A stretch of 64,000 nucleotides of DNA from Eutypella sp. D-1 (GCA_023313575.1 JAJTTP010000010.1:1178001-1242000); one strand, 5' to 3'. Positions 24,401 through 37,566 are shown, counted from the first letter of the stretch. The notes: generated by a model from the sequence alone, not told the origin. Program-made: numbers and translations.

Positions 24401-27400
24401 TCAGTCAGTCTACTACCTAGCTCGCAATTCATATATTACCTCGAGGGCAACCCTGGTTAACGTTGCGGTTCCTGAGATCTGCGGCGGGCACTGGGAGCGG
24501 GGGTACGTACATATGATATTTCCTTCTGTCCGCGCGAGTCTGGATTGGTGTTAACGTAAGGCCAAAGAGACTTGTGACATGATGATGATTGTAATGGGGA
24601 TGACGACGAGGGCGATGTAGACGACCTGTCATTTTCTTCCCGTCGTTTCCCGCCCCGGCGCGGTGCCGCTCCCGTCCCCCACACCATGCACCCCGTACCT
24701 CTATTCTGCTTCCTTCCTAATAGAACATAAACCCATCCCTAAACATATGACATCCTGCCCGGAACAGCGGCTCGAGCTGTCATCCATAGCGTGAGACGCA
24801 TGTGCTAGTCCACGAACGGCGCGTACGTACATATGAGGCCATCTAAGGCCATGCAAGCACTCACCGGTTTGCATGGGAGGGGTTGTCCTCGTCGATTAAT
24901 AGATGAACATAAAATACTGGGCACCTTTTTAAGTTCGGCATCGTCGCCTTACCCGTTAGCTGTTTATTAATTTAGTTATCACCCAGGAACATGGCTCGGT
25001 TCCTTGGTAGATCTCTATTTCTGGAATGCTGTGCAATGAATACCAACATAGACTTTTAGCAAGGGGAAGCCCCTCCAAACTGGTCAGTGAGAGAGCCCGC
25101 CGATCAATATCTTCTCGTCATGGATCGCTAACGGACGGTCCGGCCGTACATCACTAGCCTTGCCATGTATCCTGGACATGATGGTATCAAACCAAGCCGT
25201 ATCGCAGCCACACTACCTAAAAACTCCAGCGTGTAGTCGCCGGCCGTCATTCAATTCGAAGCTGGCGTATACATAAGGCGTGGTTGACAAGGGCGTGACG
25301 GTCCGCCCAGTTGTCTACGGACTATTGGTGGCGCCGGCAGGTTGCAGCCTATATACTTGCAATACCAGACCTGAACGACCAAAACATAACAAAGCGCCGA
25401 GACAATCCCGGACAACGCCTAGACACCTCCGCTCCGTCTACTGTACTCTGTACAAAAACCCAGGCATTTCCGCGCTGCTCCAAGTTACCCTTACGAAAAG
25501 AGAACGAAGGCGCTATGATGTAGCTATTCTGGAACAGGCAAGCAACTAACCAGTGGGTACGCTTCCCGCCCTCCTGGCGCTCATGGTCATGCATGTCTTG
25601 AAGGCTACTAGCTTGGCGTCGACGATGCCTTACCTGGGTTGCTCGAAGTTCTGCAGGTGGGCAAGGCGAGCAAGCCTGCAAACCTTGGAAAGGCCGAGAA
25701 ATCAAGCGTGATGCAAAACTTATAATCATGGCCTGGCATGGTCCAAAGAAGGCCTCGGGCTATCTCAAACGAGCGGTGAAGAAAAGCTAAGGCCCCCCTC
25801 CCTTTCACCATTATGTATGCGCTCTATCATGCGTGCCTATCTCATCCAACTTCCTCGCATCCTTACCTGTACCCAGGTATATCTCCGCTGTTCCGGTCGG
25901 TCGGTTGGGGACACCGATGGATAGAATGGGGTGGGGAACGAAAACAGGTTAGAGGCAGAACGAAGGGAATTTCGGAGCCCTTTTCTGCCCGTTCTAGAAG
26001 ATCCCATGGAAACCTCCCTCCTCCTTCTCCACAGAACAAGAAAGACGAAACAGAAGAAACATGAAACATTAGTCTCCCCAAGTAACACGTCCGTTCCATC
26101 CCCACCGACCTACCTCTCTTTGCCCACCGGGCCGGGCCCGCTCTGGCTCCGCTTCGTTGCCCTGATGTCAGCTCCAGGCCGTCCTTGCTCGGATCCATTG
26201 CGACAACGGCTTCCGCACGTTTACGTCGTCGCGCATCGCATGTCGGGTTCACTTAGCCCGGCTCGATGCAGGCGGCCGTTATCCGTCGTGCCAGGTCGCC
26301 GGGTTTCGACATCGATATAGACAGAACACGAGCGTTAGGTGTATACATACTATACATACAACACGTGCGCGGACCCTCAACCCCCCCCCCCCCCTCCCAA
26401 GATCGGGCCCACCGGACCACCCGGCGTTCTAACGTTCTAGCATGGTAACCCAAGACTGTGACACTCAGTAACACCCAGGTATGTGCAGATTATGTATGTA
26501 CATACACATAGTTACAGGATAGTGAAAGTAGACCATCTTGTTTCGTACTTAGCGAGTTAGGTAGAGATGGTGTGGTTAGTCAATGAGAGGCGCGAGGGCG
26601 GGAGAGTAAAAGAAGAGGGCATATTAATATCAGGCGTACTATACTATGAAGGCCCCTACTATGAACCAGCCCCAATCTATGTGTAGGCTGCCAGAATGCA
26701 AGGGCCGGCTTGTCAGTCGGTCGGTCGTTGGAGAGGCTTAGAACCCTAATCGCTGGTTGGTTACCATGGGCGTGGATAAGCCCCGATGGTCCCCCCGTCT
26801 TTCCCGAAGCCCAAGCCACGCTACGCCATGCCCACACCATGAAACGCCTCTAGCTTTTTTTTTCCTTTTCACTTTTGGCTTCTTGTTTCCATTTCTGGAT
26901 TCTCTTGTTTCTTCCTTGGTAAGAAGCCCATGACTTAGCCAAGTCTTAAAGGTACATACGTATCTCTGCTAACCATTGGTATATACGTCATTCCTATAAC
27001 AGAGGAGGCTAACGACATAGTAGACATAGCACTCCGTACCATACTTCGTATGTGTGCATGGAAATTCTCCCTTACTAATCAAACCCATAGTGCTTACATA
27101 CCTACTTAAGTAAATATCTAGCTTAGCGGCTGGGTTAGGTGAGGTTTAAATTCTAAATAGGTACCTAGCGGGTGACTGCAGACCGGAAGTTGGCAGGATT
27201 CGTACGTAACTGACTCCATACATACACTGGGTCCGTGGCATGCCTGCTGGCATATCTATAGTCCGACGACAGCGCTTCGGGCTAACGATGCACACACTGC
27301 ATGTCTACATGTACTCCGCATGTGTGGGTGTATTAACATAGATGTGTGCACTAAAAATAAGCTCCTCCTCCCTGCCGCTGGTCTTCATATCCATGCCGGT

Positions 27401-27710
27401 CTGCTGGTTGGAGTGGTGGCTCTTCTCCCCTAGGTCTGTTTCATCTCGGGCGGGCTGTACAGCCAGCCACCCACTCGTTGTCCTCGATGGCGTGAGAATG
27501 TTTTCATTATTCTTCCTACTCACCGCCTCTATGAGATGAAACATCGCTCGTTTTTCTTTGCCTATTCTCAACTCTCCTCCGTTGGGACCCGCGCCCCTCC
27601 TCGATCCCTCGCGCCTAGCAAGCAGCCATCGTGCGCAAACATGTTACTTCATAGTGACCACCCCAACTACTGCAGAGCGTGCGTCACAGGATCGTCTACC
27701 TAGCCACGGC
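24401..27710. other. Gene desert, part 5, ending at the VIP1 stop codon
   Basis: No supported gene. Overlapping open stretches on both strands at 25.3-26.3 kb are not consistent with one coding strand. A C-run lies at 26381. A pyrimidine-rich tract at about 26853-26920 resembles a plus-strand leader but no coding exon follows it. A 14-base string starting GTACGTACATA occurs at both 24503 and 24833. Confidence 0.45.
26381..26394. repeat. Poly-C run
   Basis: Fourteen consecutive C in intergenic DNA. Confidence 0.75.
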
Positions 27711-30700
27711 CTAGGACGAACCGGCGTGCTCAGCGGCCTCCGGCTGCGCTTCCCCTAGGTTCGGTTCGGCCGGGATCGTCTCGCTGGCCACTTCGAAGGG
27801 CTTCGACGTCGTAAGCTCAGGCTCAGCAGACTCCGTATCCAATGCGCTAGTATTGCTGACGTCTAGGGGATCCTTCTCGTCGTCTTTCTCGGCGTCCGTC
27901 TCCGCGTTCTGGTGCTCCTTCTCCTGGAACGTAAACGCATCCGACAGGTTGACGGCCAGAAACGTCTTTGGTAGTTTGACACTGCAGGAGCAAATTTAAG
28001 CAGTGAAAATCCAATAGCATTTGTGCAGGGGACTTACGTGTGGAACTTGGCTCGCAAGGTTTCGATGACTTTCTTCCAGTCGCTGTGCGGCGTGAGACTC
28101 CTCCGCGGCGCGCATCCGATGCAGTGTTTGCTATCGAGTTGGATATCGAGTGGGTCATAGATGTGACAACCGGGGCTGATGGTGATGCGGATGCTGTAGT
28201 TGAACGTGGGGTGGCCAGGTGGGTAGGGCGCCTCAGCCGGTGGTGGTCTGCCCTCAGATTCGTATAGCTCAAAGCAGATCTGCGAGAGATAGTCGAGCTC
28301 CGGTATAGCCGAACGCTTGATTTTCGTCTCGATGCCACCTTCTAGGATACAGTTCAGTAGCGTGTAGATGTGCGACTCTTTCGTGAAGTAGAAAAACGAC
28401 TTGGCGTAGTCCGATGCTTGCATCTCCTCGAGGTCCTGGACAATCTCTTTGAGTAAAGGGAGCGACGTGAGCAGCCCGATCTCAAGCTATATTACAAGTG
28501 TCAGCAAAGTTTGCAACCTACAAATCGTAAAGTCGGAAGTTCGCACCTTTTCAGTATCGGAGATGCCGTATTCTTGGGGGCAGATGAAGTCAAATAGCAC
28601 CTTGGCCAACTGGTATAACTCGCGTAGAGGTTCGAATCGTACGTCCGTCTTCGCCTTTGTCGGACTGTTGTCTCCAGTATACAAGGAGAAGTACTGCTCT
28701 GGCGGTACAATCTCGTGGGGATGCCTCATCCAAGACCTCCTTCTGAAGAGTCGCCTCACTGACCTCTGCGTTTCGGGCAGCTCGCTTTGACTGTTTCTAT
28801 CTGACCTTTCGACCTTGTCTGATCTCCCTGAGGGCGGCGACGGCACAGTCTGACCCTTGTCGGACTTGTCGTCAGCTGTCCTGCCGTTGTCCTCGCTGGC
28901 CTTCGGCGCTGGCTTTCCATCACGATTGACTGTAATACCAAATTCTTCCTCTAGCATGTGCTTGGGAGGCGTGAAGACCCATTCGAGGAACTGGCGATTA
29001 TGGAGTGCGTCGAACTTCATCGTATCGTATAGCTCCGAAATCTTGCTAGGATCAACTTTCTCGTGATCGCAGAATTCCGCGAAGAGCTTCTCCCAGCGCT
29101 CGCGGAACAGCTCCGCGTCCTCGCCACAGCACCAGCGAGCCTGGATGCTATTTATAGCGTTGACCTGAGAAAGCGACGAGACTGGCGCATTCGTTCCCTC
29201 TCCGTTCGACTTCTCGGGGCCATGGTTTCCAAGGGCATTCAACGAAGTCACAGCACCGCTATACAACTTGTTGTAATTGTGTTGCATGACACGCCGATGA
29301 AAGTTCATCAACTGCACGACCCGCGTCTGTACCTCTGAAGGCTCGGGCATACCTTCCGGCCAAGCAAACTGCGACGGGCGCTCGTTGCCTTTTCGCAGAA
29401 GGCCCTTGAGCTTTTTCTTGACCTTGTCCATCTCATCCTTGGCTGCGTTGGAGTCGTCAAGCAGATCCTTCCTGATCGTAATAAAATCCTCGGGAATCTC
29501 CTTCTTGTCCAAAAACGAAGCAGCCCAGATTTGGGCACTTGTGGTTACCCTTCGCTCAGAACTGCTAAAAACATGGACTTCTTCCAAGATGTGCCTGTTT
29601 AGTAAGAGGTAGTCGTTTCGCATATTCTGCGCCAGTTCCTGAGCTTGATATCGGGCGGAGTGGGTGGGCTCGCCTCCCCATTTGACGATAAGTTGTAATT
29701 TGTCCAACACAAGACTGTTTTCTGCTGCAGTGAATTTGGACATCGTCACGCCCGACATCGAATCCTGCCGTCTCGGAATGCCTGATGGGCGCCGCTCGCT
29801 CTCGTCAGCTGTGGCAGGGCCATCCTGCTGACCTTCCACGTTCGCATCCAAGGTATTGACCTTGGGCTCCTGTGTCTCTGAGGGGGGTTCTTCTGCATTC
29901 CCTCTCTCTGTAGACCCCTCCGGAGTAGATTCCAATTTGACTTTCTCGGTGACTTTCGGTGTCGCATCAGCGGACAGTTCTTCGGACCTTTTCCTACGAA
30001 ACATGGGCTTGATCTGGACCTTTGTTCCTGCCCATGCGCCCTTTTTCACCAGAACATTACGGAGGGCCTTTAACTTGCTGACGTCCTCCTCACCAGCCTT
30101 GAGAGCAATGTCTACCGCTTCTACGACACTGGTGAGAGCCGCCTCCCCAATAAGCAAGACCTCTTCCTGGTGACCTTTGAGAAGTTCAATGAATGGGGCT
30201 GTATGGAAAGTGAACTTGTACTTTTGCTTTGGTGTCCTGTCTGCGTGACGGACCACGGACACCATCCCCTTGAGCTTCCAAGAGTGTTTGGGCGGTGGTG
30301 GTGGCGGCGTTGGGTGTTCTTCATGTGAATCCGACACGCCCTCTTTAACGCTGGCAGTGGGTGTTGCTGGCAGAGTCGGCGGTGCTGTAGGCGGGACACT
30401 GCTAGGGGCAGACTCGTCCACTGAGGCGAATGTAGACTGGCCGAGATTGTGCGGCATCTGGGTAGCAGCTGGCGTTGAGGCTGTGCCGGATTTTGAGGTG
30501 GGGACGGCACCGGTATTTGGCTCGTCAAGCTTCAAGTTTGCAGGTTCTTCTTGTGGCTGGTCGGGAGCATGGGGTGATTGCTTCGTCTGACTGGGTTGGG
30601 ATGTTCCAGTCTGAGGCTCACGGTCTTTGCTAGCGGCCGGGAGTTTCGCGAATGGGTCGCCACCATCTGATATGGCAGGAGAAGGTATCGATACCAGACC

Positions 30701-32676
30701 ACCTCGACGCATTCGCTCCTTCTTGAATATCTCCTTAAGGATGCTAGAGCACATATCGTAGTATCCGTCGTTGTCCTTGACGAAACTCCAGCCATTGACG
30801 TCGATCACATAGCTTTTACCACCAGCTCGCAGCAAATCGAACCCGCAAACACGCTGCCCGAATGTGTTCGCAATCTTGGTTGCTATTTCTTTTTCTTCGG
30901 CGGTTAGGGAAGTGACGTAGCGGACTTCTTTCCCATGGGTGTTCCGTCTGACAATACCATCGACGACGGGGGACTTTCTCGTCTCGGCATGGCAGTAGTT
31001 CGGCCCAACCGTGTATGCCTTCACATCCTCCGCATTGACCACTTCCATAAACTTCTCGTAGACAAAACTTCCCTCCGGCTCTGTGATGGCCCGCGGGACC
31101 GTCAAGTCTTCGATGTATTCCGAGCTTTTATTGCCGATCTTCCGGAAAAGCTTCCTCGCGCCGCCGCCCGCCTCTCGTGGAAAATAGATGATGATGTTGT
31201 GGTCTTCGCCGCTCGTCGGTTTTTCTACGAAGGGCTTCTTCAAGAGTGTGCCGTCAACACTCAAGATATCGCCATCGTCGAGTAATTCGACTTTTCTAGG
31301 AATGCGGTAGTGTTCTGTGCCCCTAGGGTCAAGAGTAACGCCGGTCACGTCTCGGACATGCTTCATAACGTCCGGAGTCAGCATATCCGGGCCGCCGTCA
31401 CGATTGACCTCGACTCGCTTCGGCGTTGGCACGTCAATCTGATCGAGTATTCGTAGGCACAGTCTTCGATCCCAGAGTATCTTCTGCATGGGGACATCGT
31501 TGACACAGAACGGCTTCCGGGCCTTGACATAGTTTATAGCCTTTTCTAGAGGAAAGCCGTCAGAGTAGAATGATATGAGATAGTCGCATATCGGCCAATT
31601 CTCTACCTCTGTCGGGTTATTAGCACAGACATGTCTAAAAATGTGAGAGTAGGGTGCGTACCTTCGTCAAGAATAACCTTGTCACCAAATACGATGACGT
31701 CGAATTCGTTGTTCGCAATTATGCGATTAAGAATATTCCTGCTAGGCTTGCTTCTCGCTTTAGAGTCGAGGGCACAGACGCCAATAATGCCCCAAGGCGC
31801 TGGCTTGACTTCTTCTTTCTCCCTCGCATGGCCAGGCCGATCGCTACTAGGACTATGACTGCTCGTAGCCGTGCTGCCACTGGGACGGCGTTTAACTCTA
31901 CTACGAGATCTGGTAGGCGGATGAGATCGAGTAGGCTGCTGGCCAGATGAAGCTGGTGGAGTGTTCCGTTTGACCAGATCCATCGGGTTATTGTGATGCG
32001 AGGTCTGGGGGATCAACTGAGGGCCGCCCCCGGTAGAGGGGGGTTGAGAATTGGAATTAGAAGACGTGGTCACAGTGGCGTTAGATACACCGGCTCCAGG
32101 CTGGCCGGGTGTGGGGCCCAAGCCCTTTCCGGTTGACATGATTCCGGACACAGACCGCTGAATAGAAGCCGGGGGATCACTGGCACAAATCGATGCCGAA
32201 GAGCTCGGAACCCCGCGAGCGGATGCGAGTGAGTAGATAGAAGAGGCAGATCTGCGCTTTGAGGTGTCGTTCTCGGAAAATGACGACCGAGAAGTTATTG
32301 CGGAAATCGGTACTTGTTGATTAGGGCCAAGAGCACTGTCCAGATGGGGAGTGGAGTGCTGTTCGGTTGCGTCTCCCTTGAAAGCCTCAAAATTGGAAGA
32401 GGATTCACGGCGGCTAGAGGAAGCAAACGAAGGACGATGCGATCTTAGTGTTTGTGAAGGAGCTGAATTAGCAGGTTTAGAAAGACTTGCAGGTTCGATC
32501 GAGACATCAGTAGTGCCAACAGGCTCCGCATGCCGACTCTTACTGCTAGTGGATAGTAAAGAGGATGCAGACCGGGAGGCAGCTGAGAGCCTCTTGACCG
32601 AGTTTGAAAAGTGGACTGATGAGTTATCTGTCTCCCTTTCCGTGCCTGTACCCGTATCCGTATCCGCAGTCGTCAT
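27711..32676 (-). CDS. VIP1: Inositol pyrophosphate kinase/phosphatase, Vip1/Asp1/PPIP5K family
   Basis: Makes 1-InsP7 from InsP6 and, through a second domain, can remove the pyrophosphate. Family roles are in phosphate sensing, polarity and microtubules. Exons 32676-31662, 31608-28547, 28486-28038 and 27981-27711 give 1598 residues in frame. Residues 1-280 are Ser/Thr-rich and disordered. The Vip1 N-domain starts at [17 protein letters not shown] and the ATP-grasp kinase runs to about 640 with [18 protein letters not shown] and the metal/ATP site [12 protein letters not shown] (Asp near 608). A disordered Pro-rich linker (about 645-775) precedes the histidine acid phosphatase-like domain with [16 protein letters not shown] (RHADRTP near 792). 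A Glu/Asp-rich tail ends the protein. The start is the first ATG of the open frame; an upstream GTG is not used. It is divergent from UTP21. Confidence 0.95.
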
Positions 32677-34166
32677 ATCCACCTCTTCAGGGTTACCTCT
32701 ATCAAAGTTTTCTGTCGTTTGCTATAAGTAGGTACCCGACGTCTAGAGTAAGTACCTACTTCTGGTAGTGTATATGGTAGTGTATACTGTAGCCCAGGAT
32801 TGACGACAGGGAGGGAACCCTTCCACGTTCCAGGGTTGGAAGCACGACACAACCTTATGCCAGGTACACACACGCACGCACACACCTGGGAACACCTGGG
32901 CAACGTTTATGTCAGGTACATACATTACATATAATTTATCTAGGTACGTTAGGTAGTGTAATGTACCACCCACCTTCGATGTTGCCCGGGTGCTCTAGTC
33001 AAGAGACGGCTTGAAAGAAGGCAAAGCCTAGACCAGAGCTTGTCAACTAAGTAAGTAGTATTACTTAGCTAAAGCTTTGGTGGAAGCGTGGTGGTAATTC
33101 AAACGGAGGTTGTATCTGTTATACCACCTTGAAATCTCTTGCTGTAATATGGACCTTAGGCAGCTTGAAATGCATCCATGGATATGATTGTGGAGCCTAG
33201 AGTTCTAGAAAGGGACACGGGTGACTGCCTGGTAGACAGGTACGTGGTTATAAACATGTGATGAAAGAGCAAGGAGAGAAGAAACGTTGTAAATGCAGTG
33301 CAAGAAAGATATCAGCTACCTACCTAAGTAGGTACACATGGTAATTTTCCAGTGGAAATAATTATTGTGCATCCGATAGCTACCTAAATAAATAATAACT
33401 ACCTATGTACATAGATAGATATCTGTCTAAGACACAACCTTGGAAACACAGTGAACCAAGAGACTGCCAGCCGCTCACGATGACGTCTAACTGGCTACTT
33501 TTTTTTGGAATTTTTATTTTTATTTTTACGGGCTGTAAAGTTGTTGCCATGCGATTGGTGCTCGGTGCAGACATGTAGCTCTGGGTTATGTAAGTAGATG
33601 GCTGGAGCCTTGGAAGCAACTTGGCAAGCCGTGTGTTGCACGTCACATGCCGCATTGCCGGTCTTGGGCACTCGTGTATGTATTATTGCGGCGACGGAGA
33701 TGTATAGCTGCATATAGATGCAGATGTTCCAGCTCCTATCCGACCTAGGGAGGTATCCATATGGATTTCTGGGTGATGCTATGTAGGTATCTTGTATCTT
33801 GGTAGGTTCTATCTGCAATGCTGGTCCAATGCAGGTGGACTTGACATATGATTGAGGGGAGCCGTGGTATAGCGGGGTATTGAGCCTAGCTAAGTGCATG
33901 GCAGCAGTGGATAAATAGATATTGCCCAGATACTGGTTGAATATATGTAATTGCAAGGTGTAATGTTAATCTATGCGTTTATCGAGGTCGGTACTACGAA
34001 ACCATAATGCCGATTATCTTAGAGGTCCAGATAAAAATTTCGGATTGCTTTTATCATATCTCAAGTAACCTTTGGAAATGCGTAAACGGGGAGTCGACAT
34101 TGCGCCCCTAGGAAGATCGAGAGAACCGCGTATCGCAAGGCCATTTTAGCCAATACCTTACATCCA
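32677..34166. other. 1.5-kb divergent promoter region, VIP1 / UTP21
   Basis: No gene. Contains CA-rich sequence near 32870 and several AGGTA/CCTAGG motifs (32940, 33310-33420), as well as T-rich and AT-rich tracts near 33360 and 33500. An open stretch at 33495-33956 minus shows no recognisable protein. Confidence 0.55.
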
Positions 34167-37100
34167 ATGCCTCATTCAGAACCAGAGGGCCCTCTGGTAA
34201 AACGCCAGAAGATCAGCTCCACCCCCCAAATCAAGCGATCTTCTCCATCGGGGCAGTCTAGGATATTCGCTCCTTATAGGGTTCGTACACAACAAAAATA
34301 GCAAGAATAACAAGAAAAACAAATAAAGAAAAAAGCCAATTGATGTTTCTCGGCTCTTCAGTTATGCTAACTTTGATTTGTCTATTTCATAGACTGTCGG
34401 CCTCGTATCTCCTACCAATGTTCCCTTTACCTCCATACCTCTCGGCAAAACCACCTTCCAGATCACCACATCCATAGGCCGTTCTCTGCAGACATACGAC
34501 TTGAAGCGCGGCCTCAATCTCGTCTTTATAACTCGGCCCCAGACACCATCCGACATCACCGCGACATGCGCCTGGAAGGAGAAGGTCTTCGCCGCGTGGG
34601 GCGACGCGCGCAATGGGGAATCTCAGGGCTTCTGGGTCTTCCAAAGGGGGAAGAAGGTGGCCGAATTACCCTTGCCACTTGATCTTCAGCAGCCCATTAA
34701 TCAAATCGTCGTGTTCGGTTCTTGGATTTTAGGTTGCTCGTTAACGCGTATAGAAGTGTGGAAGACGTCGACGCTCGAGCATTACACCACCCTATTCACC
34801 ATGGCCTCGCGCAAGGGCGATAATGAGCTTACCGGCGGCATCTGCACCATGCCCACGTATCTAAACAAGGTATTCGCTGGGAGGAAGGATGGATGGGTTG
34901 AGATATGGAACGTCTCTACAGGAAAACTCATCTACACCATCCTGCCTCCGTCTCCAGAGTGTGGCGCTGTCAGATGTCTCCAACCGTCGCCCGCACTTTC
35001 GTTACTAGCCATATCGTATGCTAATGGCATGCTGGTTATCCACAATGTGTTGACGGATAAGACTGTTATCAAGGTCCACGCCGGCACCGAAGACGCGCCC
35101 GTCACGAGCATCGCATTCCGGACAGATGGACAGGGTGCGGGCCAAGATGGTCGCAAGGATGGAGTCATGGCGACCGCGACTCAGCTGAGCGGCGACGTCA
35201 CTTTCTGGGATCTCAACGAGGGTGGCAGGATTATGGGAGTTCTTCGTAGCGCGCATAACCCTCCGGCGCACGAAGGTCCGCTGGTGCGCGGAGGGATCAG
35301 CAAGATCGAGTTCCTTGCCGGCCAGCCTGTCATTGTGACCAGCGGTCGCGACAACTCGCTTAAGACGTGGATCTTCGATGAGACTCCATTTTCGCCCATA
35401 CCCAGAATCTTACATACCAGGAGTGGCCACGCGGCGCCTGTGTCCTGTCTGCAGTTCCTCCCGTCAGACTTTGATGGCGCAGAGGCTGGTAATAAGTGGC
35501 TGCTCAGCGGTGGCAGAGACAGGAGCTTATGGGGATGGAGTCTCCGTCGCGACGGTCAGAGCACCGAGCTGAGCCAGGGCAATATCCGAAAAAAGGCCAA
35601 GAAGTTTGGCATCCTCTCAAGTGGCGCTTTGAGCCATGGTCCCACAACCACGCTTGAGGACCTGAAGGCACCTGAGATTACATGCATAGCATGTTCGCTC
35701 AACCGGGATGGTGGGATAGGCGCAATCCCCGGCAAGCAGGCATTGTGGCAAAAAGCCAGGGATCAGAAGAAGCCTATGGATGCCGAAGTGAGCGGTATGA
35801 CTGGTTGGGAAAGTGTCGTCACTGCGCATAAAGGGGACCCGTTCGCCCGTACCTGGTTTTGGGGCCGTAAGAGAGCAGGCAGATGGGCATTCCAAACTGG
35901 CGACGGAGCCGACGTGTCGACGGTGGCCATGAGCCCCTGTGGAACTTTCGCAGTGGTTGGATCGGTGGATGGCGCCATCGACATGTTCAACCTTCAGTCT
36001 GGCCTACACCGTCAGCGATTCCCGTCGAAGCTTACTCCGGCGCAAGCTCGACAACTAAAGATGCAGCAGCTAAGACAGGCCGATTCAGTGACGCAGCTTC
36101 AGGCGAAGTCTACTGAGGGCGGGTTCGCCCCCGGGCGGGGGAAACATACGAAAGCCGTGACAGGCATCGTCGTCGATTCGATGAATAAGACCATCGTTAG
36201 TTGCTCTCTCGATGGCAAGGTCAAGTTCTGGGAATTCTTGACGGGCAATTTGCTCGCCGAAATCAACTGGGCGCCGATGGTAGCCGTCACGGGCTGCCAG
36301 TACCACGCCGCCAACGACCTCATGGCGTTCGCCTGCGACGACAACTCCATACGGGTAGTGGACATCGAGACGAGGCAGACAATACGAGAGTTTTGGGGGT
36401 GCCAGGGCAAGATCAACGATTTCTGCTTCTCCAATGACGGCCGGTGGGTGGTCGCAGCGTCCCAGGACTCCTTCATTAGGGTATGGGACCTGCCCACCAG
36501 CCATCTGATCGACGCTATTCATCTGGAGAGGCCCTGCAACGCCCTCGCGTTCTCCGCAACGGGCGAGTACCTAGCCGCGGCATCCGAGGGTGAGCTAGGC
36601 GTCAGCATATGGACGAACAAGACGATCTTCACGCACGTGCCGACCCGCCAGATCTCCGAGAGCGCAGTCGAGAAAGTGGCGGGCCCCACGGCGTCGGGAG
36701 AGGGTGGCCAGGGTCTGTTAGAGGCAGCCTTCGAAGAGGACGCGCCCGAGGAAGAAGACGACGACACCCTCGCGGCCCCCAGCCTCGATCAACTGAGCGC
36801 CGAGATGATGACCCTCAGTCTAGTGCCACGCAGCAGGTGGCAGACGCTGCTCCACTTGGACCTGATCAAGCAGAGGAACAAGCCCACCGAGGCGCCGAAG
36901 GCCCCGGAGAAAGCGCCCTTCTTCCTGCCCTCGACGAGCGGCGGTGCCCCGGCCCTGGCTGGGGACCCGACGGCGGGCAAGGATTCCGGAGACGACGGGG
37001 GCCAGTCGAGGATCACGAGGTTCGACCGCAAGAGGATGGAGCAGGCATTCACGAAAAAGCTGCAATCCGGTGCTGCTTCAGGTAATTGTAAGAGCTTTCT

Positions 37101-37566
37101 TTTCATTTCATTCTATGATATACCACATCAGTTCCACCCGCCTTCCTTTTTGCTAACCAGCTCCTCTTTGCCTCCTGCAGATGACGAATTCATCGAACAC
37201 CTGAAGTCCCTGTCCCCGTCGACCGCGGACCTCGAGCTGCGCTCCCTGAGCCCCGGCGACGGTTCGTCGATCAACGAGCCGCTCCACTTCGTGCGCGCCA
37301 TGACGGCCCGCCTCGCGGCGCGGCGCGACTACGAGCTCACGCAGGCCTGGATGACGGTCTTCCTGCGTCTGCACTTCGACCTAGTAATTGGAGGCGAGAG
37401 CGGGGGCGAGGGCGACGATGCAGGTGGTGGTGATGATGGTAACGCTGCCCTGGCGCAGGCGCTGCGCGAGTGGAGGGAGCTTCAGGCCAGAGAGCGCGAC
37501 AGACTTGACGGCCTCGTGGGGTACTGCGGCGGCGTCGTAGGGTTCCTTAGGAATCCCAGAACATGA
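34167..37566 (+). CDS. UTP21: U3 snoRNP WD40 protein Utp21/WDR36
   Basis: A subunit of the UTP-B module of the small-subunit processome, acting in nucleolar 18S rRNA processing. Exons 34167-34280, 34393-37081 and 37181-37566 give 1062 residues. Exon 1 encodes a basic N-terminus ending FAPYR, which joins TVGLVSPTNVPFTSIPLGK, the conserved Utp21 start, followed by two WD40 propellers (GGRDRSLWGWS, SLDGKVKFWEF, AASQDSFIRVWDL). Residues from about 790 form the Utp21-specific C-terminal domain (PRSRWQTLLHLDLIKQRNKP and FVRAMTARLAARRDYELTQAW). The first intron uses an unusual GTTCGT donor. The second intron is 99 nt, a multiple of three without a stop, so an unspliced message would still read through; splicing is preferred because the inserted residues are non-conserved and hydrophobic while the splice gives DDEFIEHLKSL. 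Confidence 0.94.

Noticed and set aside
25280..26320. Possible gene at 25.3-26.3 kb
   Set aside because: Open frames on both strands overlap, none has motifs, and they do not join through splice sites.
10756..27710. CRISPR, rRNA, telomere repeat or secondary-metabolite cluster
   Set aside because: No regular repeat-spacer pattern, no TTAGGG arrays, and no PKS/NRPS or transporter sequence seen.
31603..32682. VIP1 start at 32682
   Set aside because: That position is GTG; the first ATG in frame is at 32676.
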